From assembly GCA_013285645.1 (NCBI GenBank), contig JABDHJ010000002.1:124001-188000 (forward strand): a stretch of DNA of 64,000 nt, in the 5' to 3' direction. The translations under genes and the position numbers were made by a program. Shown here piece by piece: positions 16,721-25,624 of the stretch. Origin of the DNA: Verrucomicrobiota bacterium (GTDB lineage: Bacteria > Verrucomicrobiota > Verrucomicrobiia > Methylacidiphilales > UBA1321). Every line of letters begins with the position of its first letter. Position 1 is the stretch's first letter. The notes under the pieces are model-generated. The model worked only from the letters and a program-made list of their open reading frames with translations, searched no databases and was not told the origin of the DNA.

Positions 16721-18295
16721 ATGAGTCGAGCAGGAAAATTCATTCCAGGAGGTGGCGGAAATAAGGCCGGAGATGCAGCCAACCGGACCGCTCCCATTCG
16801 CGCTCCCGAGCCCGGTGGACCCGTTCCCGAGGGCACGGCGACAAGAAAAATTCCTGTCAAAGGTTCGAGCTTGATCCGACCAGTGCAGAAGAATCAGCGT
16901 CTTCCGATCGTCATCATGAGTGCGGCGGTTTGTTGTTTGCTTGTGTCCGTGGCTTGGTACGAATTCGCCGTGGTCCCGACCAAGCGCGCGCAGATCCTCA
17001 TGCAGCAGCAGATGCAAAAGCAGATCGACGATGCCTTGGCCGCCAAGAAAAAGGCGCAGGACGATTTGGTCAAACAGGAAGCCGTTGTGCAGGGAAAGAG
17101 AGCCACCCTGACGGTGGACAGCAAGACACCCGGAGCCGTTATCATCATCGGCAACGCCCACAAGACTGCTCCCGCCACGTTCGACAATCTCACTGCGGGA
17201 ACCGTCAATATTCTCATCCAGGCCGACGGGTATGAAGATTACAGGCAGGACGTCGCGGTAAATGTCGATAAGCCGACCGATCTCGGCACCATCTCCCTGG
17301 TCGAGAAGGTGGGCAGTCTTTCCATTTCCAGTCCGCAGACAGAGGTCGAATACAGCCTGGCCGGGCCGGGTAATTTCACTCAGCAAGGGAAGGTGCCGGC
17401 CGAACTCAAAAAACTGCCGGCGGGAGATTACCAGCTCACGGTCTGGCAGCATGACTGGAAACTGGAGCCCATCACCCTGACGATTCACGACCAGGAAGAC
17501 GTCGATAAGGAGATCAAGTTTCCATACGGCAACGTCACCATCACCAGCGTGCCTTCCGGCGCCACTGTCCGCCAGGATCACGCCATCCTCGGCAAGACTC
17601 CTTTTTCACTCAATAATTTACGCCCGGGCGACCTTCATTTTTCCGTGGATCTTCCTCCCTATGAGGTGGAGCAATTCGACGTTCATGTTTCTGAATTCGG
17701 AAACATCAGTAAGCCGGTCACCTTACTGATGGGAAAGAACTTCACTGCCGCGTGTGGCATGCCGATGCTCTGGATTCCGGACGGCAATTTCTGGGCCGGG
17801 AAATATCTTGTGCGTCAAAGCGATTTTGAAACTGTTGCCGGTTACAACCCGAGCTTTTTCCGCCGCCCCAACCGGCCCGTGGAACAGATTTCGTGGGATG
17901 CCGCGATGGCCTTCTGCGACAAGCTCAACGCTTACGAGCGCAAGGAAGGCAAGTTGCCCGCCGGGTTTCATTACGCATTGCCGACGGAATCGCAGTGGAG
18001 CACTTTTTCCGCCGATGCCGATATCAACCAGGCGCCGATGTCGCGCAACAACGCGTTGACCTCGACCCAGGATGTGGGCGCATCCGAACCGAACAAATAC
18101 GGTCTCTACGACACCTTGGGCAACGTTTGGGAATGGTGTATCGATACATTCGACGACAAGGGCGACCACAGTCTGCGCGGCGGCAGTTGGCTCAGTTCCG
18201 GAGAAAATTTTCCCAGCAGCGATACACGTGAAGCTGGTGGCCCCAAGTATCAAGATCGCTTCACCGGATTCCGCGTCGTGCTCGTCCCGAATTGA
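16721..18295 (+). CDS. PEGA-repeat protein with sulfatase-modifying-factor domain
   Basis: A 524-residue single-pass membrane protein. A Gly/Pro-rich cytoplasmic region (1-60) precedes a membrane helix (about 62-84, LPIVIMSAAVCCLLVSVAWY) and a coiled coil of Gln/Lys/Ala (90-122). Three PEGA-type beta domains follow (about 127-345; TVDSKTPGAVIIIG, SISSPQTEVEYSL, TITSVPSGATV). A C-terminal formylglycine-generating-enzyme/SUMF1 fold runs from about 346 (MPMLWIPDGNFWAGKY, NVWEWCIDTF, RGGSW, FRVVL). Many bacterial domains of this fold are binding rather than catalytic modules. The paired catalytic Cys of true formylglycine-generating enzymes is not evident, so a structural or binding role at the envelope is more likely. 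It is monocistronic; 16522-16720 shows nothing else. Confidence 0.85.
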   Translation: MSRAGKFIPGGGGNKAGDAANRTAPIRAPEPGGPVPEGTATRKIPVKGSSLIRPVQKNQRLPIVIMSAAVCCLLVSVAWYEFAVVPTKRAQILMQQQMQKQIDDALAAKKKAQDDLVKQEAVVQGKRATLTVDSKTPGAVIIIGNAHKTAPATFDNLTAGTVNILIQADGYEDYRQDVAVNVDKPTDLGTISLVEKVGSLSISSPQTEVEYSLAGPGNFTQQGKVPAELKKLPAGDYQLTVWQHDWKLEPITLTIHDQEDVDKEIKFPYGNVTITSVPSGATVRQDHAILGKTPFSLNNLRPGDLHFSVDLPPYEVEQFDVHVSEFGNISKPVTLLMGKNFTAACGMPMLWIPDGNFWAGKYLVRQSDFETVAGYNPSFFRRPNRPVEQISWDAAMAFCDKLNAYERKEGKLPAGFHYALPTESQWSTFSADADINQAPMSRNNALTSTQDVGASEPNKYGLYDTLGNVWEWCIDTFDDKGDHSLRGGSWLSSGENFPSSDTREAGGPKYQDRFTGFRVVLVPN

Positions 18296-18340
18296 TCGAA
18301 TCGATCAGGGCAGTTGTCAAAATCGTTCTTCAAGCAATCC

Positions 18341-18466
18341 GTCTTCCTGAGCTCGTCGAAGAATCAGTTCGCCGGCTTGCTACTCCTGAGACTTTCTCGA
18401 GCGTAGCGAGCCAACCAATACCCACTAAAATCATTAGTCATCCTGAGCTTGTCGAAGGATCAGTTC
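18341..18466. repeat. Composite family 2 repeat (cctgagcttgtcgaaggatcag)
   Basis: Two copies of the tcctgagctygtcgaagratcagttc motif (18341-18370 and 18436-18466) are joined by a segment containing tctcgagcgtagcgagccaa and cactaaaatcattagtcatcc. The whole composite recurs at 29530-29649, and single motifs at 21402-21437 (inverted) and 47086-47118. It fills the convergent spacer between the PEGA gene and the 18495 gene. Confidence 0.85.
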
Positions 18467-18494
18467 CGATTGTCTTTTCTTCGACAGAAATCAA

Positions 18495-19049
18495 TCAAGG
18501 ATAGACGAAAATGCCAAGGGCGATCAGCACGATGCCGAAGATGGCTCCGGGCCACGAGAATAGGCGAAGACGTTGCGGCGTTGCGGTCGCATAGGTGATG
18601 GCGTCGCGCCACAGGTGGGGACTGTAAACCAGCACCATTCCCGAGATGACCCAATAGTAGGCCAGTAGGGTCATGACATAACGCCACGGTGTCATGACGA
18701 GGAATGCCGCGTCGAGCACCACCGTCGCAGCCAGCAGGAGCAGGCAACCGAGGCCGCGCGCGGCGAGAAATCCTGGCACAAAGATCACCACAAGAACGCC
18801 CGCAACGGCCCAGACCGTCATCAGTTGCAAGCGCACATTGGAGATTTCCCCAAGATCCATCATTCCGGTGAGCACCACAAACCAAAGTGTCGCCAGCAAC
18901 ATCAACACGGCGCCGAGCGGGTAATTACGCGGCAGACCTTTTAGTAGGGGAATGAACCGTGCCGGCGCAATCGCGGGCGGCAGATGACCCGCCAGGCAAA
19001 GGAGGCCGATAATGATCGCCGTCCATTTAAGGGAAACATAATAGGTCAT
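18495..19049 (-). CDS. Polytopic membrane protein of unknown function
   Basis: A 184-residue protein with about five to six membrane helices, including AIIIGLLCLAGHLPP, LGAVLMLLATLWFVVLTG, GVLVVIFVPGFLAARG, LLLLAATVVLDAAFLVM and a final AIFGIVLIALGIFVYP that ends the protein. No catalytic motif or known family is recognised. The next gene on the strand (methyltransferase at 19126) is 76 bp upstream, so the two may be co-transcribed. Confidence 0.75.
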   Translation of the reverse strand: MTYYVSLKWTAIIIGLLCLAGHLPPAIAPARFIPLLKGLPRNYPLGAVLMLLATLWFVVLTGMMDLGEISNVRLQLMTVWAVAGVLVVIFVPGFLAARGLGCLLLLAATVVLDAAFLVMTPWRYVMTLLAYYWVISGMVLVYSPHLWRDAITYATATPQRLRLFSWPGAIFGIVLIALGIFVYP

Positions 19050-19125
19050 AGGTGAAGAGCGCGCTCGCAGTCAACGAAAGCCCATCACCATGCCTGCTCT
19101 GGCGGCCATTGTAAATACCGCACGG

Positions 19126-19797
19126 TTATTTCCTGCCGCCAAAGACGGCGAAGCGGTAGTACTTGAACCAGCAATCGACGTCCTGAAAACCGATGGCGCG
19201 GAGCCATTTGAGGTTATCGTCCAGCGGGGCGTTGAGATCTTCGAGGCATCGTTTGATCGATGCTTCGACGCGATCTGCCGCCAAGCCACTGGACCAGATG
19301 CCGTCGAGCCAGGTCTTCTGGTAGAGCTCCTCAAGCTCAGGGGTTGGCCCCAGCACTTGTTCCGCATGAAGAAAGACGCCACCCGGTTTCAGGGCACGAA
19401 AGATGTTCGCGTAAACGACCTGCTTCTCTTCGTGGAGCAGGTGATGGATCGAAAGCGCGGAGACAACGACATCGAACTCTCCTTGGAAGGGCAACGCGCG
19501 GCTGTCGATCAGTTGAAATTCATGCCGAGCACTTCCCTTGAACCGTTCCTTCGCCACGCCGAGCATCTTCTCCGCGATATCCGTTAGCACGAATGTGGCA
19601 TTGGGGAACTGCTGTCCCACGAAGGAAGAAACGAGTCCTGTGCCCGCCCCGACATCCAGCACGCGAATCGGTGCGTCATTAGAGAAGGGGATTTGACGCA
19701 GGAGTGTGCCGTAGAAGAGATCGAAGCTGGGAATCAGCATGGGCCGGTCCTGATCATAGACCTGCGCGCAGGCATCGAAGATATCGCGGATTTTCAT
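19126..19797 (-). CDS. Class I SAM-dependent methyltransferase
   Basis: A 223-residue protein with the class I fold. Motif I is VLDVGAGTGLVS (about 44-55), motif II ends FVLTDIAEKML with the acidic residue contacting the ribose of SAM, and VVVSALSIHHL is at motif IV. PGGVFLHAEQVLGPT resembles the post-IV strand of small-molecule methyltransferases of the UbiE/COQ5 type. The substrate cannot be told. It starts at 19797, divergent from the SHOCT protein gene at 19840; 42 bp of shared upstream DNA must hold both promoters or start sites. Confidence 0.88.
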   Translation of the reverse strand: MKIRDIFDACAQVYDQDRPMLIPSFDLFYGTLLRQIPFSNDAPIRVLDVGAGTGLVSSFVGQQFPNATFVLTDIAEKMLGVAKERFKGSARHEFQLIDSRALPFQGEFDVVVSALSIHHLLHEEKQVVYANIFRALKPGGVFLHAEQVLGPTPELEELYQKTWLDGIWSSGLAADRVEASIKRCLEDLNAPLDDNLKWLRAIGFQDVDCWFKYYRFAVFGGRK

Positions 19798-19839
19798 GAT
19801 AGGCTTTATTTTAGCGCGGTTTTGAGGATAGTCATCCTT

Positions 19840-20241
19840 ATGTACAGCGTGAAACCAGGTCGCGGGCCTTCAGGGATGGGCGTTGTCATGGGAATTGCCC
19901 TGACCTTCTTTGGCGCCCTTTGGATTTGCGTGGCAGCCTTTATCGGGGAACAAATGCCCTGGCCCATCGGATTTATCTTCCCCCTGTTCGGGGTGGTTTT
20001 TCTCGCCGCGACGATCTCAATTACGATTTACAGTTTTCGTAATGCCTTCGCTAAAAATCGACTGTCCTCCGTCGATATTACCACCGACCGGGAAGAGCCC
20101 GATCCGTTGAACCAGGTTTTCGGCGATAAAAAATCAGGTGTCGAAGAACGTCTGAAAGAGATCGATCAACTGCGTGCAAAGGGAATTATTTCTCCCGCTG
20201 AACACGCCACCCAGCGGGAAAGAATCCTGCGCGAAATTTAA
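19840..20241 (+). CDS. Small membrane protein with C-terminal SHOCT domain
   Basis: A 133-residue protein, choosing the ATG at 19840 (MYSVKPGRGPSGMG); longer readings would overlap the divergent methyltransferase gene. Two membrane helices are visible (GIALTFFGALWICVAAFIG and GFIFPLFGVVFLAATISITIY). The C-terminal SHOCT domain has VEERLKEIDQLRAKGIISP followed by AEHATQRERIL. SHOCT is a short helical oligomerisation module found at the ends of many membrane or secreted proteins. Function is unknown. It ends 12 bp from the convergent HIT protein gene. Confidence 0.8.
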   Translation: MYSVKPGRGPSGMGVVMGIALTFFGALWICVAAFIGEQMPWPIGFIFPLFGVVFLAATISITIYSFRNAFAKNRLSSVDITTDREEPDPLNQVFGDKKSGVEERLKEIDQLRAKGIISPAEHATQRERILREI

Positions 20242-20253
20242 CCGCCGGAGCGC

Positions 20254-20754
20254 TCAAGCCATCTTTTCTTTGAGCAAGATGATGGTCTCGGCGACGGAGG
20301 GGCCCTGGATGGGCGGCGGCGTTTTACTCTCGCAAAATTCCCGCCAGACATAGAGCGTCAATTCCCCGCCATCAGGATCGGAAGTCGGAACACCCGGCGT
20401 ATAGAACGATCTTAAAACGCGATAGCGCGCATCAGCCGCAAAAGCCTCCTTTACCCAGGAATAAATCGGGATGACGTGGAAATGGATCGAGTGCCCTTCC
20501 GTGTGGCCATATCGGCCCATATAGATATGCTCCGGCCCGAATAAATCCACCAACGCCTGCTGGGCCGATGCGAGCAGCGAACCCAATTCAGCCAACGCAG
20601 CAGGAGAAAGATCGTGAAGATTAGTCGTCTCCATCCGCGAACCGACCATCAGATATCCAGGCAAGTTAGACCCAACCCGATGATTAACGATCCAATGCCC
20701 AGTTTGCGCGATAATGAGATTACTGGGAATTGGCGTGAGTTTTGGCAGGGACAT
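20254..20754 (-). CDS. HIT-superfamily hydrolase-like protein
   Basis: A 166-residue protein starting at MSLPKLTPIPSNLIIAQTGHW (Met at 20754). The C-terminal part has EGHSIHFHVIPIYSW, matching the histidine triad pattern HxHxHxx with Ser in place of the first His; the central His, the nucleophile in HIT enzymes, is retained. NLPGYLMVGSRMETTNLHDLSP matches the usual region before it. HIT proteins hydrolyse or transfer nucleotidyl groups. The start overlaps the end of the upstream gene (20720-21385) by 35 bp, suggesting translational coupling. Confidence 0.82.
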   Translation of the reverse strand: MSLPKLTPIPSNLIIAQTGHWIVNHRVGSNLPGYLMVGSRMETTNLHDLSPAALAELGSLLASAQQALVDLFGPEHIYMGRYGHTEGHSIHFHVIPIYSWVKEAFAADARYRVLRSFYTPGVPTSDPDGGELTLYVWREFCESKTPPPIQGPSVAETIILLKEKMA

Positions 20755-21385
20755 TTTTGAATCCGTAAACGAGCAACTCCTTGATAAAGACAAAGTCTTC
20801 CCTGCTTGTCATGATCATGGTCAGGGATTTCGTGGGGAGTTCATATGTCGCGCTGGTTCCAGGTGGGAAACGGACGCCTTTGGATTCCAACAGCGATTTT
20901 GCGTCATAGGTTTGTTTTTGACCGTCGATGAGCATGGAAGGGTTGATAGCCAAGGCGTTATCCGGTACGTGAAGCGTGTACGAGAACATGCGGTCTCCCC
21001 AACTATCTTCCAGATCGATCGAGAAATCTCCAATCGTGTAACCGACCATGGGCAATTGGTTAAGTACATCCGCAACCGTAGGGTCGGTGAGTTTCACAGT
21101 GAAAATCATGGCATGAAGATCCGGGGTGGATTGCGCAACAAAATTGATTCCACGATGTTCGGGATCGATCGCTTGGGTTCGGTGACGGAGAAAATCGACT
21201 ACTTGATCGAAGGGGACCCTTTTCATGTCCACGTTTCCAAGTCTCCAAGTATTCACCTTGTGCTCGAGCTTGGCGTGGTCAGCCAGCCAGAGTGCATCTT
21301 GGACTTGCTTGTCGTCCTCGGCTCGAGTGCTGGCATACATAGCCACGAGGCAGATCGTCATTAGAGTGGTCTTGCCAAGGTTCAT
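20720..21385 (-). CDS. Secreted protein of unknown function
   Basis: A 221-residue protein starting at MNLGKTTLMTICLVAMYAS (21385), giving a signal peptide cut after about STRAED. Upstream in-frame codons belong to an inverted family 2 repeat and are not part of the gene. VDMKRVPFDQVVDFLRHRT with GINFVAQSTPD and FTVKLTDPTVADVLNQL resembles the STN-type (secretin/TonB short) fold found in Verrucomicrobia and Planctomycetes exported proteins. That assignment is tentative. It overlaps the HIT gene by 35 bp. Confidence 0.75.
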   Translation of the reverse strand: MNLGKTTLMTICLVAMYASTRAEDDKQVQDALWLADHAKLEHKVNTWRLGNVDMKRVPFDQVVDFLRHRTQAIDPEHRGINFVAQSTPDLHAMIFTVKLTDPTVADVLNQLPMVGYTIGDFSIDLEDSWGDRMFSYTLHVPDNALAINPSMLIDGQKQTYDAKSLLESKGVRFPPGTSATYELPTKSLTMIMTSREDFVFIKELLVYGFKNVPAKTHANSQ

Positions 21386-21401
21386 GAAAGGAAACTGCAA
21401 C

Positions 21402-21437
21402 TGAACTGATCCTTCGACAAGCTCAGGATGACTAATG
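21402..21437. repeat. Family 2 repeat, inverted copy
   Basis: Reads actgatccttcgacaagctcaggatgactaatga, quoted here in pieces as actgatccttcgacaag and ctcaggatgactaatga. It is the reverse complement of the copies at 18436 and 29617, and sits directly upstream of the 21385 start codon. Confidence 0.85.
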
Positions 21438-21536
21438 ATATTTCGCACAACGTTCGCCTCGTCAGAATTGCAATCCCCGCCTTTCGTTGCGTCCGTTGCG
21501 TCGTTGCGCGAAATCTGCCTTTAGAATTCAGGACAC

Positions 21537-21572
21537 AAAAAAGCGCGAGCAGGTTTCCCCGCTCGCGCTTTT
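21537..21572 (-). terminator. Rho-independent terminator of rpsA
   Basis: On the minus strand the arms AAAAGCGCGAGC and GCTCGCGCTTTT form a 12-bp stem followed by a run of T. It lies 32 bp after the rpsA stop. Confidence 0.9.
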
Positions 21573-21574
21573 CA

Positions 21575-21603
21575 GTGAACGACGGTCATAGACCGCCGCT
21601 ACA
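21575..21603. repeat. Family 1 variant hairpin (GTAGCGGCGGTC type)
   Basis: On the minus strand it reads TGTAGCGGCGGTC, TAT loop, GACCGTCGTTC. It lies between the rpsA stop codon and the terminator. Sister copies are at 31936 and 54957. Confidence 0.8.
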
Positions 21604-23289
21604 TTACTTCTTCTTGCTTTCGCCGGGACGGTAGTCCTCTTCGGCGCGGTCGAAGGCGGCTTCCATCGAGCTGAGCTCTTCGCCCGGCTTGAGGGCCTCG
21701 TAGTTTTCCTTCTCGCGCTCGATCTGCTCGGGCGTGTAGTCGGCGGCCTTGATGGAGAGGCCGATGCGGCGCTCCGTCTTGTCTACCTTGATGACGCGGG
21801 CCGAGACGTCCTGTCCGATCTTGAGCACTTCCTTGACCTTCTCGACGCGATCGTTGCTGATCTGCGAGATGTGCACCAAGCCGTCGATTTCGTCGGCGAG
21901 CTGGATGAAGGCGCCAAAGCTGGCAACCTTGCTGACCTTGCCGGTGACGAGATCGCCAATCTTGTAGCGTTCTTCGATCGACTTCCAAGGATCGTCGGAG
22001 AGATGTTTCAGGCTCAGCGAAATGCGCTGGTTGGCCTTGTCGATCTCGAGCACCTCGGCTTCGATGTCGTCGCCCTTCTTCAACATTTCGGAAGGATGAT
22101 TGATCTTGCGGGTCCAAGAGAGATCGGAGACGTGGATCATGCCGTCGATGCCTTCTTCCAGTTCCACAAACGCGCCGTAAGCGGTGAGATTGCGGACCTT
22201 GCCCTTGACGCGGGTGCCGGTCGGGTACTTGCCCGTGACGACTTCCCAAGGATTGGTGTCGAGCTGACGCACGCTGAGGGAGACCTTCTGGTCTTCCTTG
22301 CTGACGCCGAGGACGATGGCTTCCAGTTCCTGGCCCTGGGTGAGCACATCGGCGGGACGCGCGATGCGCTTGGTCCAGCTGAGCTCGGAAACGTGGACGA
22401 GGCCTTCGATGCCCGGTTCCAGTTCCACGAACGCGCCGTAAGGAACGAGGTTGGTGACCTTGCCCTTGACCTTCATGTTCACCGGATATTTCTCGGCGAT
22501 CTGGTCCCAAGGATTCATCGTCTTCTGCTTCAAGCCGAGGGAAACGCGTTCCTTTTCGCGATCAATGTCGAGCACGAGGACTTCGATTTCCTGGCCCACC
22601 TTGAGCATTTCGCTCGGGTGGTTGAGGCGGCTCCAGCTCATGTCAGTGATGTGCAGCAAGCCGTCGAGGCCGTCGAGGTCGATGAACGCACCGAAGTCGG
22701 TGATGTTCTTGACCGTGCCCTTGACCGTGCCGCCCTTCTCGATGCCGCCGAGCAGCTTCGAGCGTTTCTCAGCGCGTTCCGCTTCGATCAATTCGCGGCG
22801 GGAGAGAACGACGTTCTTGCGCTCTTCGTTCAGCTTGACGATTTTGCACTCGAGGGTCTTGCCTTCGTAAATGCGGAGATCTTTGGGAGCGATGATATCA
22901 ACCTGGGAGCCGGGCAAAAAGGCCTCGACGCCAACGTTGAGCATGAGCCCACCCTTGACCACGGCCTTCACCTTGCCGGTGATGAGTCCGCCGTTGTTGA
23001 AAATCTGGACGATCTTTTCCCAGTTCTGTTTCTGGGCGGCCTTCTCCTTGGAGAGAACGACCATGCCTTCGTCGTTTTCGAGGCGCTCGAGGAGCACTTC
23101 GACTTCGGAACCGACTTCGAGATTTTCGTCATCCTCGAATTCGCTCAGGCTGATGACACCCTCGGATTTGTAGCCGATGTCGACGAGGATTTCATTGGTA
23201 CGCTTTTGCAGCACACGTCCCTTGACGATACTGCCTTCGGCAAACGACTTCATCGTTTTGCCTAACAATTCTTGCATGGTTGCACTCAT
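21604..23289 (-). CDS. rpsA: 30S ribosomal protein S1
   Basis: A 561-residue protein starting at MSATMQELLGKTMKSFAEG (23289). It has six S1 RNA-binding domains: GSIVKGRVLQKRTNEILVDI, GGLITGKVKAVVKGGLML, GGTVKGTVKNITDFGAFIDL, VKGKVTNLVPYGAFVELE, VKGKVRNLTAYGAFVELE and LVTGKVSKVASFGAFIQL. Domain count and length match S1 of Gram-negative bacteria. S1 docks on the 30S subunit and helps load structured mRNAs. The last residues EDYRPGESKKK are basic. The 200-bp spacer to the divergent mscL gene holds its promoter. A strong terminator follows at 21537. Confidence 0.97.
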   Translation of the reverse strand: MSATMQELLGKTMKSFAEGSIVKGRVLQKRTNEILVDIGYKSEGVISLSEFEDDENLEVGSEVEVLLERLENDEGMVVLSKEKAAQKQNWEKIVQIFNNGGLITGKVKAVVKGGLMLNVGVEAFLPGSQVDIIAPKDLRIYEGKTLECKIVKLNEERKNVVLSRRELIEAERAEKRSKLLGGIEKGGTVKGTVKNITDFGAFIDLDGLDGLLHITDMSWSRLNHPSEMLKVGQEIEVLVLDIDREKERVSLGLKQKTMNPWDQIAEKYPVNMKVKGKVTNLVPYGAFVELEPGIEGLVHVSELSWTKRIARPADVLTQGQELEAIVLGVSKEDQKVSLSVRQLDTNPWEVVTGKYPTGTRVKGKVRNLTAYGAFVELEEGIDGMIHVSDLSWTRKINHPSEMLKKGDDIEAEVLEIDKANQRISLSLKHLSDDPWKSIEERYKIGDLVTGKVSKVASFGAFIQLADEIDGLVHISQISNDRVEKVKEVLKIGQDVSARVIKVDKTERRIGLSIKAADYTPEQIEREKENYEALKPGEELSSMEAAFDRAEEDYRPGESKKK

Positions 23290-23538
23290 GGGATTTAAAA
23301 GGGCGCTGGGCGCCGGTACTTTGTCTGGCCGACCTGACAGATCGACTTCACTATCTAAAGACAACAAAACCGCCATAACCTAGGCGGAGTAGGGTTAAAG
23401 GTTGCCTTCGCGCCGCACGACCAAAGCCGGGCTATCAAGCGCGAGGGACTATTAAGCCAAAAGCCGCCAGAGGAAGCAAGCTTTTGTTCAGAGGTGAATT
23501 CTCTTGTCCATTTGGGATGCTCTGCTTACGTAAATCTC

Positions 23539-23961
23539 ATGAGCCTAGCCAAGGAATTCAAGGAGTTTATCTCACGCGGCAATGTCGTTGACCTTGCGGT
23601 CGGCGTCATCATCGGCGGCGCCTTCGGGGCGATCGTCAGTTCCCTGGTGAAGGATGTGGTCATGCCGCCGATCAGTTACCTCATGAGCGGAGTTGATGTT
23701 ACTTCGTGGAAATACCCCATCGTCCCGGATGCGGTCGATGCGGCAGGAAAAGTGACCAAGGCGGGGGTTTATCTCACTTACGGCAACTTCCTCCAGGCCT
23801 CGCTTAACTTCCTCATCGTCGCTGCAGTCATTTTTCTCGCCGTCAAGGCCATCAACACCTTGAAGCGCACCGAAGCGGCCAAGCCCGCCGAGCCGCCCGC
23901 GCCGACGGCCGAGGAAAAGCTCCTCACCGAAATCCGCGATCTTTTGGCGAAAAAGACGTGA
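23539..23961 (+). CDS. mscL: Large-conductance mechanosensitive channel MscL
   Basis: A 140-residue protein starting at [20 protein letters not shown] (23539); the upstream in-frame ATG at 23494 adds non-family residues. The first membrane helix follows as [20 protein letters not shown], then VMPPI. The second helix is [20 protein letters not shown], and the C-terminal coiled bundle ends in [12 protein letters not shown]. The homopentamer opens under membrane tension during hypo-osmotic shock. Length agrees with the family. The gene is divergent from rpsA and followed by a family 3 inverted repeat. Confidence 0.97.
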   Translation: MSLAKEFKEFISRGNVVDLAVGVIIGGAFGAIVSSLVKDVVMPPISYLMSGVDVTSWKYPIVPDAVDAAGKVTKAGVYLTYGNFLQASLNFLIVAAVIFLAVKAINTLKRTEAAKPAEPPAPTAEEKLLTEIRDLLAKKT

Positions 23962-23967
23962 TTTGAC

Positions 23968-24056
23968 AGGAAAACATGAAGACATGAAATACATGAAAAG
24001 ATGGAAAATTCGTTTCTGATTCTCTTCATGTATTTCATGTTTTCCTGTTAAAAAAA
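23968..24056. repeat. Inverted repeat, family 3 (aacaggaaaacatgaa)
   Basis: Arms acaggaaaacatgaagacat and catgtatttcatgttttcct enclose about 35 bases, giving a long stem followed by aaaaaa. Because of position it could serve as terminator of mscL. Sister pairs are at 1286 and 49274. Confidence 0.8.
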
Positions 24057-24071
24057 TGTTAGATCGAACAA

Positions 24072-24782
24072 GTGAAAGTTAAGTCATTTCGCGCGCCGCG
24101 CCTTGTTGTTGCCAGCCTGGCCCAGGGACGCATCATTTTACGCGGCTTCTGGTTTCTTGTTTGTGCATGGAAATGGCTTGGGCTCGGTCTCCTGATCGTC
24201 GCGACCGCAGTGGTCTTCCTGATGATGCCTTACGATCCAGGCCTGCTCGCCCAACTTCATATTTGGCGCGGCGATCAGGATGACGTGGCTCGCCAAATCT
24301 CCCGTGTCTTCAGCATCTGCGGCGATTATCCGCAATATAACGTCACGCTGGCCTTGGCCATCTGGCTTTACGGTGTCTGGAGCAAAAGCAGCGCCTGGCG
24401 GCGCATCGCGATGGTCTGCTTTCTCGGCTCTTCGCTCGCCGGACTTTTCGATGATGGCTTCCGCATGACGGTGGGACGGCCCCGTCCCGACACCGGGTTT
24501 CCCGATCATTTTTACGGCATCACAAACGCCCTTCACGGCACATTCCAGAGCTTCCCCTCCGGGCACGCCGCGACGGCCTTCGGCACCGCCGCCGCCCTTC
24601 TCGTGGTCGATCTCCCCCTGGGGCTGATCACCACCCTCTACGCGCTGGCCGTGATCTGGGCCCGCATGGAGCTCTATCGCCATTACCCATCCGATATCAT
24701 CGTGGGCTCGATCATCGGCATCTACTTTGGCCTGATGGTCGGCTTCGGCGCGAAAGTGCGGAGTCCAAGGCCTCCAAAATAA
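24072..24782 (+). CDS. PAP2-superfamily phosphatase
   Basis: A 236-residue membrane protein with the three PAP2 motifs: RMTVGRPRP (KxxxxxxRP-like), FPSGHAATAFG and RMELYRHYPSDIIVG, in which the two His and the Arg are the expected catalytic residues. Five or six helices are visible, among them LGLLIVATAVVFLMM. PAP2 enzymes dephosphorylate lipid phosphates such as undecaprenyl pyrophosphate or phosphatidate at the outer face of the inner membrane; which one is unclear here. A terminator-like hairpin follows at 24781. Confidence 0.9.
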   Translation: MKVKSFRAPRLVVASLAQGRIILRGFWFLVCAWKWLGLGLLIVATAVVFLMMPYDPGLLAQLHIWRGDQDDVARQISRVFSICGDYPQYNVTLALAIWLYGVWSKSSAWRRIAMVCFLGSSLAGLFDDGFRMTVGRPRPDTGFPDHFYGITNALHGTFQSFPSGHAATAFGTAAALLVVDLPLGLITTLYALAVIWARMELYRHYPSDIIVGSIIGIYFGLMVGFGAKVRSPRPPK

Positions 24783-24817
24783 GCGCCGCCGGAAGACGAG
24801 TCCTCCGGGCGACGCTT
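24781..24817. terminator. Bidirectional terminator-like hairpin
   Basis: Outer arms AAGCG and CGCTT with inner arms CCGGA and TCCGG form a stem between the convergent PAP2 and 24834 genes. Confidence 0.55.
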
Positions 24818-24833
24818 AATCCACAGGTTGAAA

Positions 24834-25082
24834 TTAGTTACCGGCGGCAATACCCGCCTTAACCTCGGCGATGGCATTATCCACGATCCCGATGGCCGTC
24901 TGGCGATGACCACCCTTGTCCGCTTCCGCGACTTCGAGTTGGTGGCGGGCAGCCTTCAGATCATCCAGCGCATTGACCATGTGGGGCTGGTTGGCCGCAT
25001 GGACGGTTTGAATGAGGATGCCGCTCGAGAGCAGGATTCCGAAGGTGAAGGCGAGGAGGAGATGACCAAGGTTGAGTTTCAT
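24834..25082 (-). CDS. Small secreted protein
   Basis: An 82-residue protein with a signal peptide (MKLNLGHLLLAFTFGILLSS, cut near VHAAN). The mature part is helical: QPHMVNALDDLKAARHQLE, AEADKGGHRQTAIGIVDNAI. This DLKxARxxLExAxxDKGGHRxxAI pattern recurs in small exported proteins of several phyla, with unknown function. It converges with the PAP2 gene, and the spacing to the divergent gene at 25181 is 98 bp. Confidence 0.78.
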   Translation of the reverse strand: MKLNLGHLLLAFTFGILLSSGILIQTVHAANQPHMVNALDDLKAARHQLEVAEADKGGHRQTAIGIVDNAIAEVKAGIAAGN

Positions 25083-25180
25083 GCAGCAATTTAATAATCT
25101 GAATATCGCGGATGCAAGTCACGAATCTCAAATTATTGTGACAATTTAAAGCGGGCAGGGGAGAGTTACCTCCCTGTCAT

Positions 25181-25615
25181 ATGGGCGAATATTTTACCTA
25201 CTATTATCCCCATGTCATGGCGTTGGCTTTTCTGGCGACCCTCTACTTCACGGACCTCCCCGCGAAAGGAGAATTTTTTCTTCGTGCCATGGCTGCGCTC
25301 ACAATTGCCACCGTGCTGGCCCATGTGAATCGCTGGTTCGGTATCTGGCCTGACTATCCTTTTTTTCCCAGCGGGCACATGACATTTTGCCTCGGCTTGG
25401 CTCTTTCGCTTGGCATGTTGCAGCGTTGGACGCTCGTGATCACGCTTCCGCTGCTCATTCCTTTCGCCAAGGCCCTCAACATCTACGGATTTCATACTTA
25501 TTTGGATATTGAGGGCGCCATTCCACTTGTTCTGGTCGTTTATGGAATCGTCCATTGGTTCTGGCGCATACCATTCGCACGGCCTCCTCTCGACATGGCT
25601 GCCGATTCTCCCTAG
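25181..25615 (+). CDS. PAP2-like membrane protein
   Basis: A 144-residue protein with four or five helices. It retains FPSGHMTFCLG, the second PAP2 motif, and GFHTYLDIEGA, which resembles the third motif HxxxD, but the KxxxxxxRP motif is missing. It may therefore be a minimal or degenerate lipid phosphatase. The gene is 10 bp before a cyclic-nucleotide-binding protein gene, so the three genes 25181-27355 form a tight operon with an AI-2E family transporter. Confidence 0.65.
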   Translation: MGEYFTYYYPHVMALAFLATLYFTDLPAKGEFFLRAMAALTIATVLAHVNRWFGIWPDYPFFPSGHMTFCLGLALSLGMLQRWTLVITLPLLIPFAKALNIYGFHTYLDIEGAIPLVLVVYGIVHWFWRIPFARPPLDMAADSP

Positions 25616-25624
25616 CGTTTCGAC

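Noticed and set aside
21871-23265. Long plus-strand reading frame opposite rpsA
   Set aside because: The minus strand encodes a complete six-domain S1 protein; the opposite frame has no recognisable domain.
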